From Pelargonium cotyledonis (Eukaryota; Streptophyta; Magnoliopsida; Geraniales; Geraniaceae): DNA of 30,701 nt. Positions within the stretch are counted from its first letter, which is position 1. Each line of letters opens with the position of its first letter. Below the pieces are notes generated by a model, which had not been told where the DNA came from, searched no databases, and worked only from the letters and a program-made list of their open reading frames with translations. The DNA lies in the NCBI GenBank assembly GCA_036897625.1, contig JAYMTA010000353.1, forward strand, positions 1 to 30,701, given 5' to 3'. The translations under genes were made by a program, and so were the position numbers. This document shows positions 23,601-30,236 of the stretch, piece by piece.

Positions 23601-25748
23601 CACATTCTTTCAATATGGGATTCCATAACATTCTCCCTCATGTGCAGGCTGGGTAAGAGAACGAACGCTTCACATGAACAAAAAAGGGAGACAAAACAGG
23701 CAGGTCACTAGGCCCAAAGAGAATTAGCTCTAATATCATGTTAAACTTGACTTCAACCCGAAAGCTTGAGCTATTAAGTGGAAGGCCCGACCGATATATC
23801 AATAAATGATTCCATAGCATGTAGTAACAAGTTTACTACAGCAAATTTATCTTTTTCATCTCCTTGCTCTTCTATGTTTAGTCAAAGACTCAAAAGTAAT
23901 ACTCTCTCAGCCACTACACATTCTTTCTGTTTTTTCTTATCTAATATATTTAAAAAGGGAGAAAAACTACAATTGTAGATGAGAAGCACGCACGCGAAAC
24001 AATCAGACAGATGTTAGTATCATTTCATCAAAAGCACAACTAGGTTCTCGCCATTCCTCTAAAGTAGCAATGAATATGAATATGGAGATTCATCAACTAC
24101 CTCCAATGGATACACTAACTGGATCGTCTCTTCCACCACCAAATTCTTCTAAACAATCTGCAAAGGCATGGTATCCATTACATGATTCACCAAGAGCCGC
24201 CCTGTAGGCCAAAAAGAAAAAATGAGCTAACTCTTCTCTGATTTCAACATCCATTCTCCAAAATAAGTGTCAACTTTTTTTAGGAAGTTACTTATACATT
24301 AAATATCAATAGTATCATTATAACAAGTTAGTTACCATCCCTTAAGTTGTTTACAACATATGCCCTCGGGGATACAAGACTAACTTCTCCTTCATTTTTC
24401 TCAAAATAAAAACCAAGATGTTTGTTTTACAACAAAGGGAGTATAATTTAAGGACTGTACATAAAATGACAGGTCCTAGCGAAAAACGAAGTATAATCCA
24501 TATCAGTGGACAGGATATTTTCTGTTAAACATCATCCAGACTTAAGTGAAGTAAAACTCGAAATTGACAACTTAATATAACCCAGCAAAAATATTAATAT
24601 AAATAGGCTGAAAAAGCTGACAAATAGAGAAAGGATGATGGTGTATTCTTTATAGATAGTGGCAATACAATCTAATAGTACTTTCTAAAAACTTATTCAG
24701 GAAATTAGAGAGCAAAACCAGTAAATAGAAATAGGGAATACACTGAGGCAATTACATGAACTTCTTACACCCTTTGGATAGTATCTGGCAACGATCTTTC
24801 AACACATCAGTTGTCTGTTGCATAGAATTGACCTGTTATATTAAGAAAGAAAAAAATATATAATAAGCACACCAATTATTAACGGAAATCAAACGGAACA
24901 GCTACTAATATCTTCTGCCAAAGTAAAAAAAGAAACTTAAGGTTTAATGTTAGGGTTCATTCCACAAGGAAGGTGGAGAAGTGTGAATAAAGAAAGTATA
25001 GGAGGGAAAGTGTATCAATAAAATTACAAAGTTTGAAAATGAAATCTAGGAGAAGAAAAGGAGCATATCGAATTGTTTTAATTGTAATCCTAACAAACGA
25101 ATTATAGATAGTTCCAAGGAACACACGAGAATTGAAAAGCATGAGTGGTTGGTAACATTAATCTCATTTGCTCTCAAAATTAGGAGAATGGCCTCTCCCT
25201 CCTGCTTCCCACCCTACCAAAGGGCCAAAAGGTAACATTTCCTTCCAACTTTCTTAATTTCACTATCCTCCCCTCCAATTTCCCACCTAACCGAATCCAT
25301 TATCAGTCTTGCCTCCATTACTACACTCAAGTTTTGGCTATTTTTGCATCATTCTGAAAAGCTGGCTCATTTGATAATAACCCAATCTAGTAAATATAGC
25401 AGCAAGCTTTACCAAAATAAACAGTTCTAGATGATTGCAAAGTAATGATCAATCATCACCCATTAAAGTTCACAAATCTTGTCACACCTATTCATTATTA
25501 AAAAAAATACCATTTCCATAGTATGAAAAGTGCACGACCGATATTATCATCATTACAACATTCGAATGCAGCTGTACCATTCGTTAATGATAAATCGTCA
25601 ATAAAATCATGTTGAAGGAAAAGGAATATTAACAACTACAAAATTGAATAAATATATATATATATATCATCTGCACCAAATCCGGTGAGTAATGTGATAC
25701 CTGCTTCTGAAACATAGGAGAATCGTCCAGATTGATAAAGACCCCCAT
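4441..25748 (-). CDS. AGD4: ACAP-type ARF GTPase-activating protein (BAR-PH-ArfGAP-ankyrin), AGD2/AGD4 class, 19 exons
   Basis: A complete gene of 791 residues. Exons in transcript order: 25748-25701, 24832-24756, 24201-24101, 22966-22896, 21040-20978, 18819-18775, 18629-18564, 17676-17629, 17526-17431, 17338-17297, 15806-15591, 14941-14810, 13854-13633, 10790-10704, 10611-10351, 8153-8023, 7699-7606, 5639-5179, 4555-4441. All introns are GT-AG, phases agree, and the stop is TAA. The start gives [16 protein letters not shown], matching the family N-terminus. An in-frame TGA lies upstream at 25872 with no ATG between, and the start context (A at -3, G at +4) is good. Plant ACAPs stimulate GTP hydrolysis on ARF GTPases at curved endomembranes; AGD3/VAN3 acts in vesicle traffic and vein patterning. 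Wording such as [10 protein letters not shown] and [15 protein letters not shown] resembles AGD2/AGD4 more than AGD1/AGD3. Introns make up about 19 of 21.3 kb and are rich in mobile elements. Confidence 0.93.
4840..4975 (+). repeat. LTR-end-like sequence with a primer-binding-site-like motif
   Basis: In intron 18, TAACATGGTATTATAGC at about 4913-4929 resembles the common plant LTR end followed by an initiator-Met tRNA primer-binding site (consensus TGGTATCAGAGC) with mismatches. No partner LTR was found. It is probably an old fragment. Confidence 0.3.
6439..6860 (-). mobile_element. TRIM-like small LTR retroelement with three LTR-like copies
   Basis: In intron 17, three copies of one unit begin at 6439 (TGTTCAATTTTAATAATTAA), 6637 (TGTTAAATTTTCATATTGAA) and 6782 (TGTTAAATTTTAATAATTGG). 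Each is followed by a TACACATAATG(A/G)CTT-like string. The first copy runs TG...CA over about 92 bp. Between copies lie C-rich stretches (CCCCTCCTCAAG, ATCCCCCTCACG) that read as polypurine tracts on the minus strand, and a degenerate primer-binding site (GGTATCAAATC on minus) at about 6770-6780. No coding capacity is seen. The orientation is the same as the host gene. Confidence 0.6.
6892..7240. repeat. Degenerate ~63-bp minisatellite, six units
   Basis: Units start at about 6892, 6958, 7009, 7072, 7141 and 7211. Each begins with an AAAGGCTTGGAAGATGAGAT-like core followed by a T-rich half ending GATAGTT or GAGAGTT. Spacing varies from 51 to 70 bp. It lies in intron 17, just downstream (plus coordinates) of the TRIM-like element. 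Confidence 0.7.
8154..10350 (-). other. Intron 15 of the ARF-GAP gene
   Basis: This 2.2-kb intron separates the zinc finger (exon 15) from the rest of the ArfGAP domain. It has an AT run at about 8440-8457, a purine-rich patch at about 8755-8815 and a TRIM-like element at its 10-kb end. I saw nothing coding between 8200 and 9940. Confidence 0.6.
9942..10186 (-). mobile_element. Partial TRIM-like LTR element (141-bp LTR, PBS, internal region)
   Basis: A short LTR spans about 10046-10186 and begins TGTTAAAC and ends GTCAACA, so both strands read TGTT...AACA. Next to it, at 10034-10045, is GCTCTGATACCA, the exact complement of the initiator-Met tRNA primer-binding motif TGGTATCAGAGC, so the element reads on the minus strand. 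Its internal part (GCAAGCCGGATAACA...CAGGTCAGTAAGCCC) matches the element at 23529-23819. The second LTR was not found. No ORF is present. Confidence 0.65.
11333..11386. repeat. Two tandem 25-bp imperfect palindromes
   Basis: CCACTGGTCCAGGGTCACTG and its sister CCACCGGTCCAGGGTCACCG start at 11333 and 11362, a 29-bp period. Each contains GGTCC and GGACC arms around a short loop, so each could form a hairpin. They lie inside the GC-rich insertion. Confidence 0.75.
11770..11778 (+). promoter_or_regulatory. TATA box-like motif within the GC-rich insertion
   Basis: TATAAAAGG is in the middle of the insertion on the plus strand, antisense to the host gene. Position and motif are consistent with an LTR promoter; activity is unknown. 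Confidence 0.35.
12551..12778 (-). pseudogene. Unrecognised coding-like fragment (75 codons) within intron 13
   Basis: An open frame from ATG at 12778 to TAG at 12551, on the same strand as the ARF-GAP gene, encodes a 75-residue peptide. Its composition is protein-like, with [35 protein letters not shown] and [15 protein letters not shown]. It does not read like a low-complexity shadow and fits no ARF-GAP domain. I cannot name the family. It may be a captured or retroposed exon fragment, or an unrecognised alternative exon with a stop. Confidence 0.4.
14967..15492 (+). mobile_element. TRIM-like LTR element with a nested insertion
   Basis: Two LTR copies share ATATTGAAAGT, a GAAACTGCTTGATATACTAG / GAGATCACTTGATATACTAG string and a TTAATAG...TTAGG end. 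The right LTR is about 15384-15492 (TGTCAAAG...AAGCACA). The left, about 14967-15290, is split by an insertion at 15027-15243. Between them are a primer-binding-like TGATATCAGAATTGG at about 15290 and a polypurine tract GAGGGGGAG just before the right LTR. The element reads on the plus strand, antisense to the ARF-GAP gene, and lies in intron 11 just upstream of the exon 12 acceptor. There is no coding capacity. Confidence 0.65.
15027..15243. mobile_element. 217-bp insertion nested in a TRIM LTR, 6-bp target duplication
   Basis: TTGAAC flanks the insert at 15021-15026 and 15244-15249. Removing the insert plus one TTGAAC restores alignment of the left LTR to the right LTR. The insert starts TAGGGGTGAATCC and ends CTTCGCCACTCTT, with only weakly inverted ends. 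It resembles the short non-autonomous plant elements that begin AGGGG(C/T)G and end CGCCACT. It has no coding capacity; the class (hAT-like MITE or SINE) is unresolved. Confidence 0.55.
16020..16492 (+). repeat. Candidate retroposon ending in an A-rich tail
   Basis: In intron 10, a more GC-balanced 0.45-kb segment ends TTAGCTGATC followed by an A-rich tail at about 16485-16501, like the 3' end of a plant non-LTR retroposon. Two overlapping open frames (75 and 85 codons) match nothing I recognise. No target-site duplication was identified, so this is tentative. Confidence 0.3.
18820..20977 (-). other. Intron 5 of the ARF-GAP gene
   Basis: A 2.2-kb AT-rich intron inside the BAR-coding part. 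A 96-codon open frame on the opposite strand at 20445-20735 has no family resemblance. I saw no clear repeat or element here. Confidence 0.6.
21481..21960. repeat. Head-to-tail duplication of a 240-bp segment
   Basis: AGCATGCACCCTTTTACGTT begins copies at 21481 and 21721, exactly 240 bp apart. Long blocks are unchanged between copies, including GAGTCTGTTAGGTACTGTCC and ATAGGGCCCATGGAGAAGG. Differences cluster in the middle and at the 3' end. The second copy is followed by a GC-richer stretch (21961-22075). It lies in intron 4. No coding sequence was recognised. Confidence 0.9.
21961..22080 (-). other. GC-richer segment after the tandem duplication
   Basis: On the minus strand this segment stays open with a helix-like reading ([20 protein letters not shown]), but it is short, lacks a start or splice sites and matches nothing I can name. 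It may be part of the same transposon-derived sequence as the duplicated unit. Confidence 0.25.
23529..23819 (-). mobile_element. Near-complete TRIM-like element with two short LTRs
   Basis: In intron 3, LTR copies at 23529-23630 and 23739-23819 share GTTAAACTTGA(T)TTCAACCC, AAAGCT, a (C)TATTAAGTGGA-like string and ATTCCATA(A/G)CA. The internal region of about 108 bp has a degenerate primer-binding site (complement AGCTCTAATATCA, 23726-23738) and CTCCCTCATG, a polypurine tract on the minus strand. The internal sequence matches the element at 9942-10186, so both belong to one family. Both read in the same direction as the host gene. Confidence 0.65.
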
Positions 25749-25770
25749 TTTTGTGCTTGGAGATTGATTG

Positions 25771-25875
25771 CTAGTGTCGGCGTTCGGGCTCCAACCTTTC
25801 CTGGCGCTTGCGAGAGATAGAGACAGAGCTGAGACCCAGATCGGCAGGAGGAAGCGGCTGGTCGCAAGCAATCAT
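25771..25875 (-). promoter_or_regulatory. Candidate upstream ORF in the ARF-GAP 5' leader
   Basis: ATG at 25875-25873 opens a 34-codon reading frame (begins MIACDQPLPPADL) that ends in TAG at 25773-25771, 22 nt before the main ATG. It is in a different frame from the main CDS and its start context is weak. It matters only if transcription starts upstream of 25875. Confidence 0.4.
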
Positions 25876-26064
25876 ACAAATGCTCGTTGTCGAGGGGCAA
25901 TTTGGTAATTATATCATTTGTTTAAGGTGGATCGACGACCGTCTCCGTGTCTGTAAATGGTATATTGGAATGTAACTGAGCATGATAGCTTAACGAGAAA
26001 ACAGAACAATAATTGCAAGATTAGGCGTTGAATTGTCTTTTTTTCTTAATCTTTAATCGTCCTC

Positions 26065-26087
26065 AAAAAAAAAAAAAAAAAAAAAAA
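26065..26087. repeat. Poly(A) run of 23 A
   Basis: An uninterrupted homopolymer of 23 A on the plus strand. It could be a retroposon tail or a simple repeat. No element body with matching target duplications was identified upstream. Confidence 0.9.
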
Positions 26088-26319
26088 TCAACTCCTCTTC
26101 CTCCCAAGTTTGTATAAGGCTTTGTTTGATAACTCATCTTCACCCCCAAATACACTACATAATACACATCACATAAGCAAAAGGCAAAATTAAAAAATTA
26201 GACATATTATATGCTTTCAACTAATTTTGAAATGGCTTATGTAACAGTAGTCAAGCTTTATTAAGTTTTGATGCTACCCGAAAAATTATAAGTAATTCGA
26301 TAAGTCATAAGCCGACAGA

Positions 26320-27400
26320 TCGTCTGAGCGCCACGTCATCCAAGTCTATGGTCCCGAGACCATCCCAAGATTACGAAGTCAATGAGATCACCAGTCTCTA
26401 AAAGTCAACTTTGGCCTGCCGACGACGACCAACGTCGTCTGGCGGTCCCCGAAATCATTGCGCTTGCAAAGCGCCAACAGACGATCTTTGAGGCAGCGAC
26501 GCCCCAAAGTCATGTGACAAGCTTAATGGAGTCAAGTGCCTGAGCTAAGCCACCTTGACGCCCAAGATATTACCAAGGCCCGAGCTAAGTCGTTTCAGGC
26601 CAGAGCCAAGTCGTTTCCATTCGTGATCATTCTTCTGAATCCATCCTGCCAACGTCATGTGACATCGAGCCGACAAGCCAAGACATTGGTTGGTCGTATG
26701 GACCAACCACGATCTTGGATGGTCCTTACGACCAGCCACTTTTTGGCCTGAGCGTCATTCTTGCCATACTTTGGCCCTCATTGATCTATTCATGATCATC
26801 CAACCTCTATCCATGGACGACGTCCATCTAAATGTCACCCAAACTTATCCAAACCTCGTCCTTCATTCTTCCATGGATGGCCTAACTCCAAGCTCATCTG
26901 GATCTCGTCTAACATTCATCCATGAATGGCTCAAGTCATCTAAGCTCGCCTGAACTCTGTCTCGCACTCATCCATAGACAGCCCAAGTCATCAGAGTCCA
27001 TCTAACCTCTATTCCGTGTAATTCGTGGACGGCACAAGCTATCCACGAGCCCTCTTGATCCATTCGCCTTCATCCATGGGCAGCCCAAGCTTCTGCGAGC
27101 CATCCATGCTCCATACGGCCTTCATTAGTGGATGACCCAAGCCATCCACGTGTTCGCTACCTATCTAACGTCCATCCGTGCATCCGAGCCACGTCCCTAG
27201 TCACGAAAGTTATTTGTCCTACCCTTGCGAGCCACGCATCTATCCCACCATGGAAGTTATCTGACCCAAGCCAAGCCATTGGTCCGTGCATGTGGATCCA
27301 TCCATCCACGTACGTTCGGTTTTGTGGGACGTTTTCTTATCGATACTCCTTTAAATTTTGCTAACATGCAACAAATGTTGGCCTAGTTATGGCGCCCTAA
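26320..27400. repeat. GC-rich repetitive block upstream of the LINE remnant
   Basis: Base composition shifts abruptly to GC-rich at about 26320. The block holds motifs such as GCCACGTCATCC and short direct repeats (GAGCTAAGTCGTTTC / GAGCCAAGTCGTTTC near 26583 and 26602). Next comes the 51-bp minisatellite, and the block ends near 27350. No coding sequence was recognised. It may be an LTR, or the 5' part of the adjoining LINE. Confidence 0.5.
26805..27180. repeat. Degenerate ~51-bp minisatellite, about seven units
   Basis: Related cores CCATGGACGG / CCATGGATGGCC / CCATGAATGGCTCAAGTC / CCATAGACAGCCCAAGTC / CGTGGACGGCACAAGC / CCATGGGCAGCCCAAGC / AGTGGATGACCCAAGCC occur at about 26811, 26871, 26920, 26972, 27023, 27074 and 27126. 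After the first interval (60 bp) the spacing is 49-52 bp. Each unit continues with a CATC...GAGCC-type half. Confidence 0.75.
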
Positions 27401-27413
27401 GAAAGGGGTCACC

Positions 27414-28550
27414 ATGAAAAAATTGAGTGAGCCAAATGCCAGATCTCTCACCCAATTGAGGTATTCATTTGAGTTGTTCGATAAAGACGATGCTTTGAAG
27501 GCTGAGACTTAGAGGCCTTGGACGTATAGAGGTAAAGTCATTTTACTCGAACATGTCAAAACGGGGGATGACCCAGCCAAATACGATGGAGATCCATTAT
27601 TTTGACATGTGGGTCCAAGCAGGAGGCACCCCTCTCGGTTATACATATGAGATGTTGTGCAAGGACTTGGGATATGCTACTGGTAAGTTTCTGGAGTCTT
27701 ATCCTATGAACTTAAAAAGGGGTTGGAGATCTCATGCCAGAATCAGGGTTAAGCTTGATGTTCGTAACCCGCTACGGTGAAAAGCAAAATTGGTTATTGT
27801 GGATACCGGAAGTCATATCATCACCTTCCAGTACGAACGGGTTCCCACTTTCTACTTTTACTGTGATCGATTGGGCCATATAGAGAGGGATTGTGAGAGG
27901 ATGAAACATGTCCAAATCCAGGGGAATGAAATGGCGTATGGTTCGTCTTTAGTGGTGGCGAGAGGTCGGAGGTCCACAATGGGGGTGCAATGGCTGAGAT
28001 CCAGTTTGGATCAGCCTTGAGAGACAAATGTGGAAGATGCAAATGAGGCTCATATTATGTCAGTCATGTGTGATGAACAAGAGACAAGTAAGTGTGTGGT
28101 GGTGTTTAAACGGAAGAGAAGCAACGAACCAAGTAATGCGGGAGAAGGTAATTCAACTAGAAACATCGGCCCGACAGAATAACCGAAGGGATCAGGCGTT
28201 GGCCCTGATCTCTAGGCAATAGTTACGTTCCTAGTGATATCGAGCAGGATCAGGTGTGGGCGTCACTAATAGAAGGTTGGTCCACTTTGGTGTGTCGATT
28301 TCGTTTATTCTTTTTGTTTTGTTGGGGCAGGCAAAACATGGGAGAGGGTTTCCTAGTGCCCCTGTTTTTTGGTTTGTACCTTTTTAGCGCTTTGTCTAGA
28401 ACGCCTAGTAGTTGGCTCTTAGTGTTGGATTCTCGTATCGTTATTTTTTGTTTTGTTTGGTTTAGGTTGGTTTTTTGTTTGGATATGATATGTACCGCAC
28501 TATACCACACGTAGTCCTCAATGAAATTACTATTTCTGCTATAAAAAAAC
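27414..28550 (+). mobile_element. LINE retrotransposon remnant: broken ORF1, no ORF2, 3' end
   Basis: The translation matches plant LINE ORF1 (DUF4283 plus zinc knuckle). From 27414, frame 3 reads LRYSFELFDKDDALKAET, a stop, then RPWTYRGKVILLEHVKTG. The frame then shifts near 27590 to IHYFDMWVQAGGTPLGY, ARIRVKLDVRNPLR, a stop at 27778, YERVPTFYFYCDRLGHIERD and a second stop at 28018. The knuckle has lost its first Cys (Y-x2-C-x4-H-x4-C). No endonuclease or reverse transcriptase region follows. Instead an ORF1 tail leads to a T- and G-rich 3' region ending TTTCTGCTATAAAAAAAC at about 28550. It is an inactive, internally deleted copy. Confidence 0.75.
27553..28185 (+). pseudogene. LINE ORF1 (nucleic-acid-binding protein) pseudogene
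   Basis: This is the best-preserved part of the LINE ORF1. One frame carries the end of the DUF4283-like domain (DMWVQAGGTPLGY) and the conserved RIRVKLDVRNPL strand. It continues through a CCHC-type knuckle and an acidic/basic C-terminus (MSVMCDEQETSKCVVVFKRK). In-frame stops at 27778 and 28018 and an upstream frameshift break it. ORF1 proteins bind LINE RNA in the transposition particle. Confidence 0.7.
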
Positions 28551-28758
28551 AATTTAAGGATTATATTTAAAATTTAAAATAGCTAGAAGATCTCTCTTAA
28601 TTTTATCTTTAGCAATATTTAATACATAAATAAACATAAATAAATTATATTTATTAGAATGACACGTGTTTTCCAAATGTCTTTAAATTAGATAATTAAT
28701 TAGAGATTTAGAGTGACACATGTCAATCATAGGAGTTGAGACTCTTCTTTAATGCATA

Positions 28759-29017
28759 TCGATACATACTATAAAAGTTGAACCAAAAAACAGGTTTATA
28801 ATACGTATTAAAGCGTCACGTCAACAAATTTTTAGTTTTGACACATATTTTTACATAATTATAAAATTAGTCTAAATATAGAATAAGGTAAGAAAATCAT
28901 AATTAATATGAAACTGAAGTTATAATAAAAGTTCAATTTTAGAAATTTAAATATCATTGTTACAATTATTTTGATTTATTATACAAAACTAGTGTATCGC
29001 ACGGGTGTATAAACTAG
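28759..29017 (+). mobile_element. Possible non-autonomous Helitron
   Basis: The left end is A followed by TCGATACATACTATAAAAG, similar to the TC...ACTATAAAAG start of small plant Helitrons. The right end is GTATCGCACGGGTGTATAAA then CTAGT, fitting a CTRR terminus inserted next to T. The expected 3' hairpin is poorly preserved. It is AT-rich inside with no coding sequence. The assignment rests on end motifs only. Confidence 0.35.
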
Positions 29018-29067
29018 TGTATATATGTTAGATTAGAAGAGCCAGCATTGTGGAGCATTATAACTTA

Positions 29068-29302
29068 CTCACTCCGTTCCAAAATGAGTGTCATGTTTCT
29101 TTTGTATTTTTGTCTCAAAATGTGTGTATTGTTTCATTTTCTTGTAAGTCAGTTATGCATGAATTGTCAATAATATCCTTATAAAAAATTGGTTAGGATC
29201 TCTTAACACATGATCATAAGAATACAATAGTAAATATATCATACTTATTCTTAATATTTTTTTTGAACAGAAAAGATAACACTCATTTTGAGACGGAGAA
29301 AA
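29068..29302. mobile_element. Stowaway-like MITE
   Basis: Terminal inverted repeats CTCACTCCGTTCCAAAATGA (from 29068) and TCATTTTGAGACGGAG (towards 29302), flanked by TA on each side (29066-29067, 29303-29304). The CTCCGT...-type terminus and TA target site fit the Tc1/mariner Stowaway group. It is about 235 bp, AT-rich inside, with no ORF. Confidence 0.75.
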
Positions 29303-29304
29303 TA

Positions 29305-30236
29305 TATATTCTGCGTGACAATATTTGTCCTGTAATTATAAAGAAAAGGTTAAATAATTTGACACAACCCTACCTATAATTTATGCATCAAGTCAGTAGA
29401 CTTACATTATCCTAACGAGATTTTAAATATGATATTTGATTTATAATTAATCGTATACTATACTAAAAAAAAGCTTGTGATAAAGTCACGGATATTATTA
29501 TTATTATTTTATAATTAATAGTATTATTTGATACACAGGGATGCCAAAATCATGGCAATAATGACCCATAATATTATACACTAAAACATTATTAGGAATT
29601 TAATAGGATTATTTTATACACTGAAATCACCGGCGAGTTCCATAAGATACAAGTGAAAGAATCATTATTTAGTTCTTTAACTTTCTAATTTGCACTAAAA
29701 TCTAGGTATAAATGTTATTATATCTCGGCTTTACACAATGTCATAGTTGCAATTCGTCAGTAATACATTATGGTTATGGATTTTTTTCTATAATCATGAC
29801 CCAATAACGTGTCCAATTAACTATGGTTATGATATTAGAATTGCAATTAAATTAATTCAAAAATCAAAACACGTAGTTTATTTTTATATTTATTTTTTTG
29901 AAACCCAACAAAACACGTAGTTAATTTAGTCAAATAAAATAAATGTAGTTAATTATGGTCTGGTTGTCACTCACCGGCTGTATTTTTTGGAATAACTGCA
30001 GTCTTAAAATAATGACACCTAAGGTCTTGCTCTTGCATGTGCAGTGCAAGCAATTGTTTAGAAAACCACCATTTGTCGTCCAATAAACTCTGATTCCTTT
30101 TCTCTTTTATCAAATGAACCAAAACTAGGTACTTCCAATTCTAGACCATCAAGTTTCTCTTATTATGCCATCTTCTCCTTCGTCTAGCTAGACCACCGAC
30201 ACATTCTCTATCTCTTTTCTCTTTCTAGTCTTTTCG
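29305..30236. other. Upstream region of the GT47 gene
   Basis: AT-rich intergenic DNA with no recognised gene. Short repeated strings such as ATTATACACTAAAA / TTTATACACTGAAA (about 29575 and 29615) and an inverted TTGCAATTC / GAATTGCAA pair (about 29749 and 29840) are visible, but no element boundary could be drawn. No clear TATA box is seen close to the GT47 start. Confidence 0.5.

Larger units (their letters stand above)
15591..25748 (-). other. AGD4: Exons 1-11: BAR domain of the ARF-GAP
   Basis: These exons encode residues 1-291. The BAR (membrane-curvature, dimerising) domain covers about 5-225, with family landmarks [82 protein letters not shown] and [19 protein letters not shown]. Exon 11 then adds a charged coiled-coil-like stretch ([16 protein letters not shown]) and a polar linker before the PH domain. 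Introns 1-10 run from 92 to 2,158 nt; introns 4 and 5 are the longest. The small exons (42-101 nt) were confirmed by phase and by continuity with the family. Confidence 0.9.
25749..26340. other. 5' leader and upstream region of the ARF-GAP gene
   Basis: The leader of the minus-strand gene lies immediately before the ATG at 25748, with GC-richer DNA to about 25900. An in-frame TGA at 25872-25874 rules out an N-terminal extension from further upstream without splicing. No strong TATA box was identified. Beyond 26,000 the DNA is AT-rich and carries a poly(A) run. Confidence 0.5.

Noticed and set aside
25629-25871. N-terminal extension of the ARF-GAP that looks like a signal peptide
   Set aside because: The apparent start of this frame is a TTG codon preceded by an in-frame TGA (25872-25874). 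There is no upstream ATG, so the first in-frame ATG is at 25748, which matches the family N-terminus.
28254-28552. Open frames of 86 and 100 codons at the LINE 3' end
   Set aside because: Both strands are open in T/G-rich sequence that fits a LINE 3' region. No LINE ORF2 motif such as the reverse transcriptase YADD box is present.
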